Source: Candidatus Polarisedimenticolaceae bacterium (GTDB taxonomy: Bacteria; Acidobacteriota; Polarisedimenticolia; Polarisedimenticolales; DASRJG01). Taken from it: a DNA stretch of 64,000 nt. The stretch's first letter is position 1, and the number at the start of each line of letters is the position of its first letter. Location of the stretch: positions 62,001 through 126,000 of the forward strand of contig DASUCV010000002.1 of NCBI GenBank assembly GCA_036275915.1, given 5' to 3'. Shown here one piece after another: positions 48,877 through 57,638 of this stretch. Both the position numbers and the translations under genes were made by a program. The notes below the pieces were generated by a model, which saw nothing but the letters and a program-made list of their open reading frames with translations, did not search any database and was not told the origin of the DNA.

Positions 48877-50925
48877 ATGATCGGTGCCCTTCTCCTCGCC
48901 GCGGCCGCCGCGACGGCGCCGGCCAGGCCCTCGGTCGTGCTCGTCACCCTCGACACGACGCGGGCCGACCACCTCGGCTGCTACGGCTCGACGCGCGCGC
49001 TCACCCCGAACATCGACGCGATCGCGCGGTCGGGGGTGAGGTTCGAGAACGCACTCTCGCCGGTGCCGCTGACCCTTCCCGCGCACACGAGCCTGCTCAC
49101 GGGGCTCGTCCCGCGCCGGCACGGGGTCCGCGACAACGCCGGGTTCAAGCTCGACGCGAAGGTCCCCCTGCTCACCGAGCGGCTCAAGAGCGCGGGGTAC
49201 GAGACGGCCGCGTTCGTCTCGGCGGCGGTGCTCGATCGCGCCGGGGGCCTCGCGCGCGGCTTCACGACCTACGACGACGGGGTGCGGATCGGTGACAAGC
49301 TCGCGTTCAACTACGAGGAGCGCGCGGCGAGCCAGACGATGGAGGCGGTCCTCCCGCGGCTCGCCGAGCTCAAGGCGCCGTTCTTCCTCTGGGTCCACTT
49401 CTACGACCCGCACCTCCCCTACGTGCCGCCGAAGCCGTACGCGGCGCGATTCAAGGAACAGCCGTACGACGGCGAGATCGCCTTCATGGATGCGCAGCTC
49501 GGGCGGCTCATGGACGCGCTCAAGCGCAAGGGAACGCCGCTCGTCGTCGCCGTCGCCGGCGATCATGGCGAGAGCCTCGGCGAGCACGGCGAAGCGACGC
49601 ACGGGATCTTCGTCTACCAGGCGACGCAGCACGTCCCGCTCATCCTGCGCGGCCCCGGCCTTCCCGCGGGGACGTCGGTGCGCGCCTGCGTCGGCCTCGT
49701 CGACGTTGCCCCGACGATCCTCGATCTCCTCGGCCTCCCCGCGCTCCCCGCGACCGACGGCCGCTCGCTCAAGGGCCTCATGGCGGGCGCCAAGGAACCG
49801 GCGCGCGAGTACGAGATGGAGAGCTACTACCCGTCGTTCGCCTACGGGTGGGCGGCGCTCCGCGCGCTCGTCTCGTACCCTTTCAAGTTCATCGACGCGC
49901 CGCGGCACGAGCTGTACGAGCTGCCGACCGATCCCGGCGAGAAGCGCGACCTCGTGAAGGCGCGCGCACCCCGCGCGGCGGAGATGGCGGCGTCGCTCGA
50001 CGCCCGCGCCGGCGCGCTCACCGTCCTCCAGGCCGCGAACGACCCCGACACCCAGGAGCGCCGCGAGAAGCTCGCGTCGCTCGGCTACGTCGGCGGGTCG
50101 AGCACGGCCGCCATCGGCGGCCTCGACCCCAAGGACGGGGTGCGTCTCCTCCCCGACCTCGAGGCGGCGCGCCGGTCGATCCAGCTCGGACCGGCGACGG
50201 ACGCCGTGCCTCCGCTCGAGCGGATCCTGGCGAAGAATCCGGGGAACATCCCGGCGCTCCTGCTCCTGGGCCAGGCGCAGCTCTCGGCCGGCAAGAACGA
50301 CGAAGCGGTGGCGACCTACAGGAAGGTCAGTGCGACGGCGCCCGGGAACAACCTGGCCTGGTTCGATCTCGGGAACGCGTACGCGACGACCGCGGTCAAG
50401 GACGACGCGGCGTTCGCCTCGGCGAAGGCGGCGTGGGACAAGGCGCTCGACCTCGCCCCGCGCCACGCTGACACGTACCTCAACTACGCCTCGCTCCTCG
50501 CGACCCGCGGCCAGCCGGAGGAAGCGCGCCAGATGCTCCTCAAGGCACGCGCGCACGACGTCGCCGACCCGACGATCGAGACCGAGCTCGGGATGCTCGA
50601 GGTGGCCCGGCGCGACACCGCCGCCGGCAAGGCCGCGCTCGAGCGCGCGATCGCGCTCAACCCCGGACAGGTCGAGGCGCTCGAGGCGCTCGGCAAGCTC
50701 ACCTACGCCGCCGAGGACTACAAGTCGGCGGCGGGGTTCTACGGCCGGGCGCTCGCGGAGAAGCCGCGGCCGGATCTGGCGAAGACCCTCGGGGCGATCC
50801 GCCTCTATCAGCTCGGCGACAAGCCGGGGGCGAAGGCCGCGTTCGAGCAGGCGCTCACCCTCTCGCCCCCCGGCGATCCGGACGTGGCCGACCTTCGCGC
50901 TCTCATCGCCGAGCTGTCCAAGTAA
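48877..50925 (+). CDS. Sulfatase-like (alkaline phosphatase superfamily) protein with C-terminal TPRs
   Basis: A 682-residue protein. Behind a short signal-like N-terminus is a sulfatase-fold domain (about residues 17-410): [24 protein letters not shown]-type [18 protein letters not shown] carrying metal ligands, and FYDPHLPY. The position of the usual formylglycine cysteine or serine is a threonine ([12 protein letters not shown]), so it is unlikely to be a classical sulfatase. After about residue 415 come five or six TPR units ([21 protein letters not shown] and others). Sulfatase-TPR fusions are common in Acidobacteria. Substrate unknown; phosphodiester or phosphotransfer chemistry is possible. 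Confidence 0.82.
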   Translation: MIGALLLAAAAATAPARPSVVLVTLDTTRADHLGCYGSTRALTPNIDAIARSGVRFENALSPVPLTLPAHTSLLTGLVPRRHGVRDNAGFKLDAKVPLLTERLKSAGYETAAFVSAAVLDRAGGLARGFTTYDDGVRIGDKLAFNYEERAASQTMEAVLPRLAELKAPFFLWVHFYDPHLPYVPPKPYAARFKEQPYDGEIAFMDAQLGRLMDALKRKGTPLVVAVAGDHGESLGEHGEATHGIFVYQATQHVPLILRGPGLPAGTSVRACVGLVDVAPTILDLLGLPALPATDGRSLKGLMAGAKEPAREYEMESYYPSFAYGWAALRALVSYPFKFIDAPRHELYELPTDPGEKRDLVKARAPRAAEMAASLDARAGALTVLQAANDPDTQERREKLASLGYVGGSSTAAIGGLDPKDGVRLLPDLEAARRSIQLGPATDAVPPLERILAKNPGNIPALLLLGQAQLSAGKNDEAVATYRKVSATAPGNNLAWFDLGNAYATTAVKDDAAFASAKAAWDKALDLAPRHADTYLNYASLLATRGQPEEARQMLLKARAHDVADPTIETELGMLEVARRDTAAGKAALERAIALNPGQVEALEALGKLTYAAEDYKSAAGFYGRALAEKPRPDLAKTLGAIRLYQLGDKPGAKAAFEQALTLSPPGDPDVADLRALIAELSK

Positions 50926-50930
50926 AGCTC

Positions 50931-51866
50931 GTGGACAGGCGCGCGCTCGGCCGTTTCGCTTGGCTGTCGATCGCGGCGGCGGTCGTCACGATCGCGCTCA
51001 AGACGGTCGCGTACGTTCTCACGCACTCGGTCGGGCTCTTCTCCGACGCGCTCGAGTCGCTCGTCAACCTGGCCGGCGCGCTCATGGCGCTCGCGATGCT
51101 CACCGCCGCCGCGCGGCCGCCGGACGAAGGCCACGCCTACGGCCACGGCAAGGCCGAGTACTTCTCGAGCGTCGTCGAGGGCACCCTGATCTTCCTCGCG
51201 GCGATCAGCATCGCCGTGGCGGCGATCCAGCGGATCTTCGTGCCCAAGGCGCTCGAGCAGATCGGCCTGGGGCTCGGCGTCTCGATCGTGGCGTCCGCGA
51301 TCAACCTCGCGGTGGCGCTCGTCGTCCTCAGCGCCGGCCGGCGGCACCGCTCGATCACCCTCGAGGCGAACGCACGCCACCTCCTGACCGACGTCTACAC
51401 CTCCGTCGGTGTCGTCGCGGGCGTCGCCGCGGTCGCGCTCACCGGTATCCGGATCCTCGACCCACTGATCGCCCTCGCCGTCGCCGGCAACGTCGTCTGG
51501 TCGGGCATCCGCCTCATCCGGATGTCGGTCTCGGGCCTCATGGATGCGGCGCTCCCGCCGGCGGAAATGGCGGCGCTCAAGGCGGCGCTCGAGCGCTACA
51601 CGAGCCAGGGAATCCAGTACCACGCCCTCCGGACACGGGAGTCGGGCTCCCGCCGGTTCGTCTCGCTCCACGTCCTCGTGCCGGGGGACTGGACGGTCCA
51701 CCGGGGCCACCGCCTCCTCGAGCGGATCGAGGCGGACATCCGGGGCGCGGTGCCCGACGTGAGCGTCTTCACGCATCTCGAGTCGCTCGACGATCCCGCC
51801 TCGTGGGATGATCAGGCGCTCGACCGCCCGGACGGACCCCCGAGGGCCGAACCGCGCTCGAGCTGA
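50931..51866 (+). CDS. Cation diffusion facilitator (CDF) transporter
   Basis: A 311-residue divalent-metal exporter. Six hydrophobic helices precede a cytoplasmic C-terminal domain ([26 protein letters not shown]). Helix 5 has the metal ligands as H-x3-D ([12 protein letters not shown]). In helix 2 the usual D-x3-D pair is E and N ([12 protein letters not shown]), a variant I recall in many related proteins. The linker has [15 protein letters not shown], typical of the family. The GTG start lies 5 bases after the sulfatase-like stop. Metal specificity cannot be told; the E/N pair may favour Fe, Co or Mn over Zn. Confidence 0.87.
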   Translation: MDRRALGRFAWLSIAAAVVTIALKTVAYVLTHSVGLFSDALESLVNLAGALMALAMLTAAARPPDEGHAYGHGKAEYFSSVVEGTLIFLAAISIAVAAIQRIFVPKALEQIGLGLGVSIVASAINLAVALVVLSAGRRHRSITLEANARHLLTDVYTSVGVVAGVAAVALTGIRILDPLIALAVAGNVVWSGIRLIRMSVSGLMDAALPPAEMAALKAALERYTSQGIQYHALRTRESGSRRFVSLHVLVPGDWTVHRGHRLLERIEADIRGAVPDVSVFTHLESLDDPASWDDQALDRPDGPPRAEPRSS

Positions 51867-51880
51867 CGGTGGGGGAAGCC

Positions 51881-52267
51881 ATGGACACGCGCCTGAACCG
51901 GATCCGGAAGCGCGTCGCCCGCGAGGGGACGGCGACGCCGGACGACATCGAGGAGCTCGACGCGATCGTCGATCAGGAGGGGCCGACCGCCGAGCGGCTC
52001 ATCCTCCGCGGCCAGCTCATGCAGCTCGTCGCGGACGAGGAGCCCGACGCGCTCGAAGAGGCGCTCGCCTGCTTCCGCGACGCGGTGAAGCTCGACCCGG
52101 AGTCGGCGGAGGCGTACGAGGAGCTGGCGCACTTCCTCGACGACGTCGCCGACGAGCCGGCCGAGGCGGAGACGTTTTTCCGGAAGGCGATCGAGCTGGG
52201 CGCGGGCGACTCGGCCCGGGAGGGCCTGCGCGACGTGCTGAGCCAGCTCGGCCGCTCCGAAGAGTAG
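51881..52267 (+). CDS. Small TPR-like protein
   Basis: A 128-residue helical, acidic protein with about two TPR-like units (EEALACFRDAVKLDPESAEAYEELAHFLDD and so on). There is no signal peptide. ATG 51881 has a GGGGGAAG ribosome site; an in-frame GTG at 51869 would include that site in the coding region and is less likely. The gene sits between the CDF transporter and a membrane protein and abuts the latter with no gap, so they form one transcript. Function unknown. Confidence 0.68.
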   Translation: MDTRLNRIRKRVAREGTATPDDIEELDAIVDQEGPTAERLILRGQLMQLVADEEPDALEEALACFRDAVKLDPESAEAYEELAHFLDDVADEPAEAETFFRKAIELGAGDSAREGLRDVLSQLGRSEE

Positions 52268-52846
52268 ATGGGGCCGGCGATCCTCGTCGTCTGGTTCGTC
52301 GCCGCGCTCGCCGCCGGAGCATCGGGACTCGTCACAAGATTGCAGCCGCCTCTCCCGCAGGCGCTCGTCTTCCTGCTCACGGCCGCCGCGCTGACCGCTT
52401 CGTGGTCGGTGCCGTCGCTCAAGCTCTGGGTGAGCGCGCTCTCGCTCGAAAGCCTGGTCGCGGTCCACCTGACACGTTTCGTCGGGATCTACTTCCTCGT
52501 CCTCTACGGCGAGGGGAAGCTCCCGCGCGCCTTCGCGGTCCCCGGCGGCTGGGGCGACATCGTGACGGCGTCGTGGGCGCTCGCCCTTCTGGCGCTCGCA
52601 CGGCCGCTCGCCTCCCGGCGGCGCCTCGTCTACGCGTGGAACCTCTTCGGTCTCCTCGACATCCTCTTCGTCGTCTTCACCGCCGGACGCCTGGCGCGCC
52701 TCGACCCCGGCTCGATGGCCGAGCTGCTACGGCTGCCGCTCTCGCTCCTCCCGACGTTCGTCGTCCCGCTCATCATCGCGAGCCACGCCATCGTGCTCGC
52801 GAAGCTCCGGACCGGCGGAACGGCGAGCCAGGAGCTGCGCGTCTAA
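52268..52846 (+). CDS. Integral membrane protein of unknown function
   Basis: A 192-residue hydrophobic protein with about five or six helices, including FVAALAAGASGLVTR, FVGIYFLVLYGEGKLP, IVTASWALALLALAR and LPTFVVPLIIASHAIVLAK. No named family was recognised. The ATG follows directly after the TAG of the preceding gene (translation may be coupled), and an AAGGAG site after its stop precedes the next gene. Confidence 0.65.
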   Translation: MGPAILVVWFVAALAAGASGLVTRLQPPLPQALVFLLTAAALTASWSVPSLKLWVSALSLESLVAVHLTRFVGIYFLVLYGEGKLPRAFAVPGGWGDIVTASWALALLALARPLASRRRLVYAWNLFGLLDILFVVFTAGRLARLDPGSMAELLRLPLSLLPTFVVPLIIASHAIVLAKLRTGGTASQELRV

Positions 52847-52857
52847 GGAGAATCCCG

Positions 52858-53847
52858 ATGTCGCCCCGATCGATCGCGTTCATCGCCTGCGCTCTCGCCC
52901 TCGCCGGCTGCAACTGGACCCCGCCGCCGGAACCGTCGTCGACCGGCGTCCTCAGGATCGACGAAGGGTTCATCGACGCGAACGGCGTGCTCATCTACTA
53001 CACGGCGTTCGGCGAAGGCGACCCGCTCGTCATCGTCCACGGCGGCCCCGGGGCGTCGCACGACTACCTCCTGCCCGGCCTCCTCCCGCTCGCGCGCACG
53101 AACCGCCTCGTCTTCATCGACGAGCGCGGCTCCGGCAAGTCGGAGCGCCTCGAGGATCCCTCGGGCTACACGGTCGAGGCGATGGCCGACGACGTCGAGG
53201 CGGTGCGCCGCACGCTCGGCCTCGGCAAGATCAACCTCCTCGGCCATTCCTACGGCGGCGTCCTCGCGCAGGCGTACGCGCTCAAGTACCAGGAGAACCT
53301 CGCGCACCTCGTCCTCGCGAGCACCTTCCACAGCACGAAACAACTGAACGCGGTCTTCCGTAAGATGATGGCGGCGATGACTCCCGAGCTGCGCTCACGC
53401 ATCGAGAAGATGGAGAGGGACGGCCTCTACGGTCACGGGAAGGACTTCGAGAAGAACCGCTACACGAACGAGTACATGACCGCCGCGTGGGGCGAGGGCT
53501 ACTTCCCGTACCTCTACCGGAAGCATCCCGATCCCGGCTACGACCCCACGAACACGAGCGGCATGTCGTGGGAGCTCTACCGCACCATGTGGGGAAGCCA
53601 CGGCGAGTACGTCATCGACGGGAACCTCGTCTCGGTCGAGTATGCCGACCGTCTGAAGACGCTCAAGGTCCCGACGCTCATCACCGCCGGCGACCACGAC
53701 GAGAGCGACCCGTCGATCGCGCGCGACATGCAGACGTGCATCGCGGGCTCGAAGCTCGTCATCCTCCCCGATTCGGGCCACATGACCTTCGTCGACCAGC
53801 CGAATCTCTTCAACAAGGCGGTCGACGACTTCCTCCACGGGCGTTGA
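52858..53847 (+). CDS. Lipoprotein proline-iminopeptidase-like alpha/beta-hydrolase
   Basis: A 329-residue alpha/beta-hydrolase with a lipoprotein signal (FIACALALAGCN). The family signature LVIVHGGPGASHDYLLPGL (oxyanion loop HGGPG), FIDERGSGKSE, the nucleophile elbow GHSYGG, an acid near TLITAGDHDESDPS, and a late histidine in PDSGHMTF identify a proline-iminopeptidase-like enzyme that removes N-terminal residues from peptides. ATG 52858 has an AAGGAG site. The TGA stop overlaps the TTG start of the next gene. Confidence 0.88.
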   Translation: MSPRSIAFIACALALAGCNWTPPPEPSSTGVLRIDEGFIDANGVLIYYTAFGEGDPLVIVHGGPGASHDYLLPGLLPLARTNRLVFIDERGSGKSERLEDPSGYTVEAMADDVEAVRRTLGLGKINLLGHSYGGVLAQAYALKYQENLAHLVLASTFHSTKQLNAVFRKMMAAMTPELRSRIEKMERDGLYGHGKDFEKNRYTNEYMTAAWGEGYFPYLYRKHPDPGYDPTNTSGMSWELYRTMWGSHGEYVIDGNLVSVEYADRLKTLKVPTLITAGDHDESDPSIARDMQTCIAGSKLVILPDSGHMTFVDQPNLFNKAVDDFLHGR

Positions 53848-55022
53848 TCGAGAAAGACGCCGCCCCGCGCATCGCCGCGATCGACCTCCTTCGCGGCGCG
53901 GCGATGGTCTTGATGGCGATCGACCACGTGCGGGTCTTCTCCGGCGTTCCCGCGGGCGGTCCCGATCCATCGATCTTCTTCACCCGCTGGGTGACTCACT
54001 TCTGCGCTCCCATCTTCGTCTTCTTCGCGGGCACGAGCGCGTATTTCTACGGCCTGGCGCACGAGCGCCTCGCGCGGTTCCTCGTCGCGCGCGGAGTGTG
54101 GCTGATTTTCTTGGAGCTCACGATCCTTCGCGTCTGCTGGACGTTCAACCTCGACTTCCGGCACTACGAGATGGCGGGCGTCATCTGGGCGATCGGCTGG
54201 TCGATGATCGCGCTCGCGGTAGTGTCGAAGCTGCCGCTTCCGGCGATCGCCGTCGTCGGGCTCGGCATCGTGTTCGGGCACAACATCCTCGACGCCAAGG
54301 TCGCCGCGATCATCCCGACGCTCGACGGCGGCATCGGCGCGGCGCTCTGGAAGATCCTTTATGTCGGCTTCTCCGCCGGACCGATCCAGGCCGGCCCCGA
54401 CGGACCCGTCCTCGTCATCCTCTACGCGCTCGTCCCGTGGATCGGCACCATGCTCGCCGGCTACGCGTTCGGGCGCGTGCTCGTGCTGCCGCCCGAGAGA
54501 CGCAACCGCGCATGCCTCGCGATCGGCGTCGGGGCGATCGTGCTCTTTCTCGCCTTGCGCGGCGCGAACCTCTACGGTGACCCGCGCCCGTGCGGCGCCA
54601 AGCCGCCGATGCCCGCCTTCCTCTCGTTCCTCAACACGACGAAGTACCCGGCCTCGCTCCTCTTCCTGCTCATGACGCTCGGCCCCGCGATCGCGATCAT
54701 GCCGCTCCTCGAGCGGGCCAAGGGCGCGGTGGCGCGCGCGCTCACGGTGTTCGGCCGGGTGCCGTTCTTCTATTACGTGCTCCACATCCCGCTGATCCAC
54801 GCGCTCGCCTGTCTCGTGTCGCTCGCGCGCGAGGGGCACATCGATCCGTGGCTCTTCGCCAATCACCCGATGGGAAACCCACCGCCGCCCGACGGCTACA
54901 CATGGAGCTTGCCGCTCCTCTACGGTGTGTGGGCGCTCGCCGTCGTCCTCTTGTGGTTCCCCTGCCGGTGGTTCGCTCAATACAAGCGAACGCACGACGC
55001 GTGGTGGCTTCGCTTCGTCTAG
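53844..55022 (+). CDS. DUF1624/heparan-alpha-glucosaminide acetyltransferase-like membrane protein
   Basis: A 392-residue protein with roughly ten helices. The opening IAAIDLLRGAAMVLMAIDHVRVF is the signature of DUF1624/DUF5009 membrane acyltransferase-like proteins, including relatives of heparan-alpha-glucosaminide N-acetyltransferase, in which the conserved DxxRG and HxxxF residues are present. The later segment VFGRVPFFYYVLHIPLIHALA fits the family. The acyl group and acceptor are unknown. Start TTG 53844 overlaps the hydrolase stop (TTGA); no ATG occurs in frame before the conserved region. Confidence 0.78.
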   Translation: MIEKDAAPRIAAIDLLRGAAMVLMAIDHVRVFSGVPAGGPDPSIFFTRWVTHFCAPIFVFFAGTSAYFYGLAHERLARFLVARGVWLIFLELTILRVCWTFNLDFRHYEMAGVIWAIGWSMIALAVVSKLPLPAIAVVGLGIVFGHNILDAKVAAIIPTLDGGIGAALWKILYVGFSAGPIQAGPDGPVLVILYALVPWIGTMLAGYAFGRVLVLPPERRNRACLAIGVGAIVLFLALRGANLYGDPRPCGAKPPMPAFLSFLNTTKYPASLLFLLMTLGPAIAIMPLLERAKGAVARALTVFGRVPFFYYVLHIPLIHALACLVSLAREGHIDPWLFANHPMGNPPPPDGYTWSLPLLYGVWALAVVLLWFPCRWFAQYKRTHDAWWLRFV

Positions 55023-55032
55023 TCGACCCGCG

Positions 55033-55476
55033 CTACCAAAGCTTCGGCAGCGGCTTCCCCGATTCGAGGAACGTCTTCATCGACGACAGCACGATCGGCC
55101 AGCCGCGCGAGATCGCGCCCTCCATCTCGGAGCCCGGCTCGAGATCGGCGTGCGTCACCGTCAGCTTGACGACGCCGCGCACCGGCTCGACATCGAACGT
55201 CACGCGCGAGTGCTTCGCCGGGTTCTTCTCGTCGGCCGGGAACGCCCAGGTGATGACGATCTTCCGCGGCGGATCGATCTCGACGACCTTGCCGAGGAGC
55301 TTGAGCTTCCGCTCGTCATCGGCGGTCCGGTGCTCCCACTTCGATCCGGCCTTCCAGTCCGAGACGTTGTCGTGGTGCCAGTACGCCCGCGTCATCTTCG
55401 GGTCGCGGATCGCTTCGAAGACCTTTTCGGCGGTGGATTGGATGTACGTGACGTAGACGAAACGGGGCCGGTCCAT
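55033..55476 (-). CDS. AHSA1/SRPBCC-domain protein
   Basis: A 147-residue protein of the AHSA1 (activator of Hsp90 ATPase)-like START superfamily: FVYVTYIQSTAEKVFEAIRDP, WHHDNVSDWKAGSKWEHR, KVVEIDPPRKIVITWAF and RVTFDVEPVRGVVKLTVTH are typical. Proteins of this group often pair with ArsR regulators, as here. A strong AAGGAGGGA ribosome site lies just before ATG 55476, inside the 3' end of the ArsR gene. Its ligand is unknown. Confidence 0.9.
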   Translation of the reverse strand: MDRPRFVYVTYIQSTAEKVFEAIRDPKMTRAYWHHDNVSDWKAGSKWEHRTADDERKLKLLGKVVEIDPPRKIVITWAFPADEKNPAKHSRVTFDVEPVRGVVKLTVTHADLEPGSEMEGAISRGWPIVLSSMKTFLESGKPLPKLW

Positions 55477-55793
55477 GCCTTCCCTCCTTCCACGCGCGCC
55501 TTGAGGTCGGCGAGCGCATCGAGACGCTTCCGTTCGTACTTCGACACCCACCGCCCGAGGATCTCGTGCAGGGGCACCGGGTTCAGGTAGTGGAGCTTCT
55601 CCCGCCCTCGCCACACGGTCGCCACGAGGTTGGCCTCCTCGAGCGCGTCGAGGTGTTGGGTCACGGCTTGCCGGCTCATCGTCATGTGCCGGCAGAGGTC
55701 CCCGAGCGTCTGGCCGTTCTCGTCGTAGAGGGCATCGAGCAGGCGCCGCCGCGCGGGACTGGCGAGAGCGGCGAACACGGCGTCGGCGGACAT
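55392..55793 (-). CDS. ArsR-family transcription regulator
   Basis: A 133-residue winged-helix regulator. The DNA-binding part VFAALASPARRRLLDALYDENGQ, TLGDLCRHMTMSRQAVTQHLDALEEANLV and the wing VWRGREKLHYLNPVPL are conserved in the ArsR group that pairs with SRPBCC genes. No metal-binding cysteines are seen. Its C-terminal 28 residues overlap the SRPBCC start by 85 bases and are low-complexity. The start at 55793 is chosen because it lies 7 bases after the -10 box; an ATG at 55802 would be inside that box. Confidence 0.85.
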   Translation of the reverse strand: MSADAVFAALASPARRRLLDALYDENGQTLGDLCRHMTMSRQAVTQHLDALEEANLVATVWRGREKLHYLNPVPLHEILGRWVSKYERKRLDALADLKARVEGGKAWTGPVSSTSRTSNPPPKRSSKRSATRR

Positions 55794-55800
55794 GAGGGAC

Positions 55801-55828
55801 ATTATGCAAGCATTTGCTTGCATGTCAA
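55801..55828 (-). promoter_or_regulatory. ArsR promoter with palindromic operator between -35 and -10
   Basis: On the minus strand, TTGACA (55828-55823) and CATAAT (55806-55801) are 16 bases apart. A 9-bp inverted repeat ATGCAAGCA-TT-TGCTTGCAT (55804-55823) lies between and partly over both boxes. Binding by a dimer should block RNA polymerase, so the gene is probably autoregulated. The -10 box ends 7 bases before ATG 55793, so the mRNA may be leaderless. Confidence 0.7.
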
Positions 55829-55870
55829 GTTGTAGCCTGTCGTTGGTGGTTCGTAACTACTGACGACTGA

Positions 55871-56416
55871 CTATCTTTTCTTGGCGAACAACGCCGCGGA
55901 GTAGAGGACCGCGATCCCGTAATCGGAGCCGCTGGGCCCGTTGCCGCCGAAGACGGCGGACTGGTAGAGAGCGAACGTCATCGAGAAGTACTCGCGCGGG
56001 TCGGTCGTCACCTTGACGCGCGCGCCGGCATAGATGACCGACTGCCAATCGAAGCGGCTCGAGACGTTGAAGACCCGGTCGAGCGCGACGGCGGCGAACG
56101 GCGAGACGGTGCGCTCGGGGCGGTAGCCCATTCCAAACATGCCGCCGGCTCCGATCCCGTCCTGCCGCGGCATGTCGACGTTCCAGCGGACCCACGAGAG
56201 GCGTGGGCCGGCGGTCCACCACCAGCCGGTCGGGTACGCGGTGCCGAACGAGAGCCCGGCGGCCATGCGGGCGCTGTCGCCGGCGCCCATGACGTCGATG
56301 TTGTACTCGTCGAGGAGCGAGACTCCGGCGTAGACCGTCTCGGCCGCGCGCGCGGGAACTGCCGCGGCCATCGCGAGAAGGAGAATGGAAGCAAGGATCC
56401 GACGTGGCGACGGCAT
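55871..56416 (-). CDS. Probable outer-membrane beta-barrel protein
   Basis: A 181-residue secreted protein. The signal peptide (ILASILLLAMAAAVPARA) is followed by barrel-like strands (VYAGVSLLDEYNIDVMG, WTAGPRLSWVRWNVD and FAAVALDRVFNVSSRFDW). It ends with VLYSAALFAKKR rather than a terminal Phe, which is atypical. The start at 56416 puts the signal peptide first; longer in-frame starts overlap the promoter region of the divergent TPR gene. Function unknown. Confidence 0.65.
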   Translation of the reverse strand: MPSPRRILASILLLAMAAAVPARAAETVYAGVSLLDEYNIDVMGAGDSARMAAGLSFGTAYPTGWWWTAGPRLSWVRWNVDMPRQDGIGAGGMFGMGYRPERTVSPFAAVALDRVFNVSSRFDWQSVIYAGARVKVTTDPREYFSMTFALYQSAVFGGNGPSGSDYGIAVLYSAALFAKKR

Positions 56417-56469
56417 GGCGCAGCTCTCCCGAGTCGGGGATTCTAACAGCGCGATTTGCGCGCCGACCG

Positions 56470-56475
56470 TATACT
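56470..56475 (+). promoter_or_regulatory. -10 box TATACT for the TPR-like gene
   Basis: TATACT (five of six positions) ends 11 bases before ATG 56487, so the leader would be about 4-5 bases. No -35 was obvious. Confidence 0.4.
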
Positions 56476-56486
56476 TCCCGCTTCGC

Positions 56487-57638
56487 ATGCGCGGAACCTG
56501 GCTCAGCATCCTCCCGGCGACGCTCCTCCTCGCGGCTCGCGCCCTCGCGGCGACCCCGGCGGGGCCGGCGCAAGAGGTCGAGGCGCTGCTCAAGGACGGG
56601 AAGGTCGACGACGCCGTCGCGAAGGGCCGGGCGGCGGTAACCCAGCACCCCGACGACGTTGATCTCCGGCTCGCGACGGCCCGCGCCCTGGGCGGTAAGG
56701 CACGCAAGCTGACCCACCTCGTCAACGTCAGCGTCTCGCAGGCCGACATCGACAAGGGACAGATCGCGCTCCCCGCCGGCAAGCTCGACGAGACGCCCGT
56801 CCAGGTGACCTACGACTCGGCGCTCCTCGAGGAGGCGATCGTCGACCTCGACGAGGGGATCAAGCGCGCGCCGAAGCGCGAGGACATCCGGTTCTTCAAG
56901 TGCTTCCTCCTCACCGACGCCTCGCGCCTCGACCGCGCGAAGACCGCGATCGAGGACACGCTCGCCGCGCTTCCCCACACCCCCGAGCTCGCCAAGACGT
57001 TGACCACCTTCGCGGCGGAGCGGACGAAGCGCAAGGATCCGGAAGGGGGCGTGACGCTCCTGAATCCGGTCATCAAGGCGTATCCGAACGCCGCCGCGGT
57101 CCTCCTCGACTACGGCAACATGCTCACACGCATCGGACGGAAGAAGGAGGCCGACTCCGCCTTCGACCGGGCGGCGGCGCTCAATCCGCAGGACGTGCGC
57201 TTCCAGCGCACGCGCGCGACCGCTGCGATGCTCTTCCGCGACTACAAGCGCGCGCAGACGGCGTTCGATGCGGTGTTCCGTGTGAGCAAGGACACGCAGG
57301 ACCAGTTCGCCTCGTCGGTCGCCGCCTACGGGATCGACCCCAAGGCCTCGGCATCGCTCATGCGCGACCTCGCCCTTCCCTCGGCGTCGGGCGACTCGGC
57401 GGTCGAAGATCTCGCGCACTCGTTCGACGTCGTCTCGACGGCAGGGCCGGCGTCACCCGCCGCGATGAGCCTCGCGCACCGGCTCGTCGACCAGAAGCAG
57501 CTCGTCCTCGTGATCCCGGTGCTGGACCGCGCGATCAAGGCGAACCCGAAGCTCACCGAGGCGCAGACGATGCTCGCGAAGGTCTTCAGCGACCTCGGAT
57601 GTCCGAAGCTGGCTCCGGGTGCAGCCGCGGCTCACTGA
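56487..57638 (+). CDS. Secreted TPR-like protein
   Basis: A 383-residue exported protein. A signal peptide (ILPATLLLAARALAA) is followed by helical repeats of TPR character (LLKDGKVDDAVAKGRAAVTQHPDD and YGNMLTRIGRKKEADSAFDRAAALNPQD, PVLDRAIKANPKLTEAQTML). It is probably a scaffold for protein contacts; no partner is apparent. The 3' end overlaps the convergent heme A synthase gene by 53 bases. Confidence 0.75.
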   Translation: MRGTWLSILPATLLLAARALAATPAGPAQEVEALLKDGKVDDAVAKGRAAVTQHPDDVDLRLATARALGGKARKLTHLVNVSVSQADIDKGQIALPAGKLDETPVQVTYDSALLEEAIVDLDEGIKRAPKREDIRFFKCFLLTDASRLDRAKTAIEDTLAALPHTPELAKTLTTFAAERTKRKDPEGGVTLLNPVIKAYPNAAAVLLDYGNMLTRIGRKKEADSAFDRAAALNPQDVRFQRTRATAAMLFRDYKRAQTAFDAVFRVSKDTQDQFASSVAAYGIDPKASASLMRDLALPSASGDSAVEDLAHSFDVVSTAGPASPAAMSLAHRLVDQKQLVLVIPVLDRAIKANPKLTEAQTMLAKVFSDLGCPKLAPGAAAAH

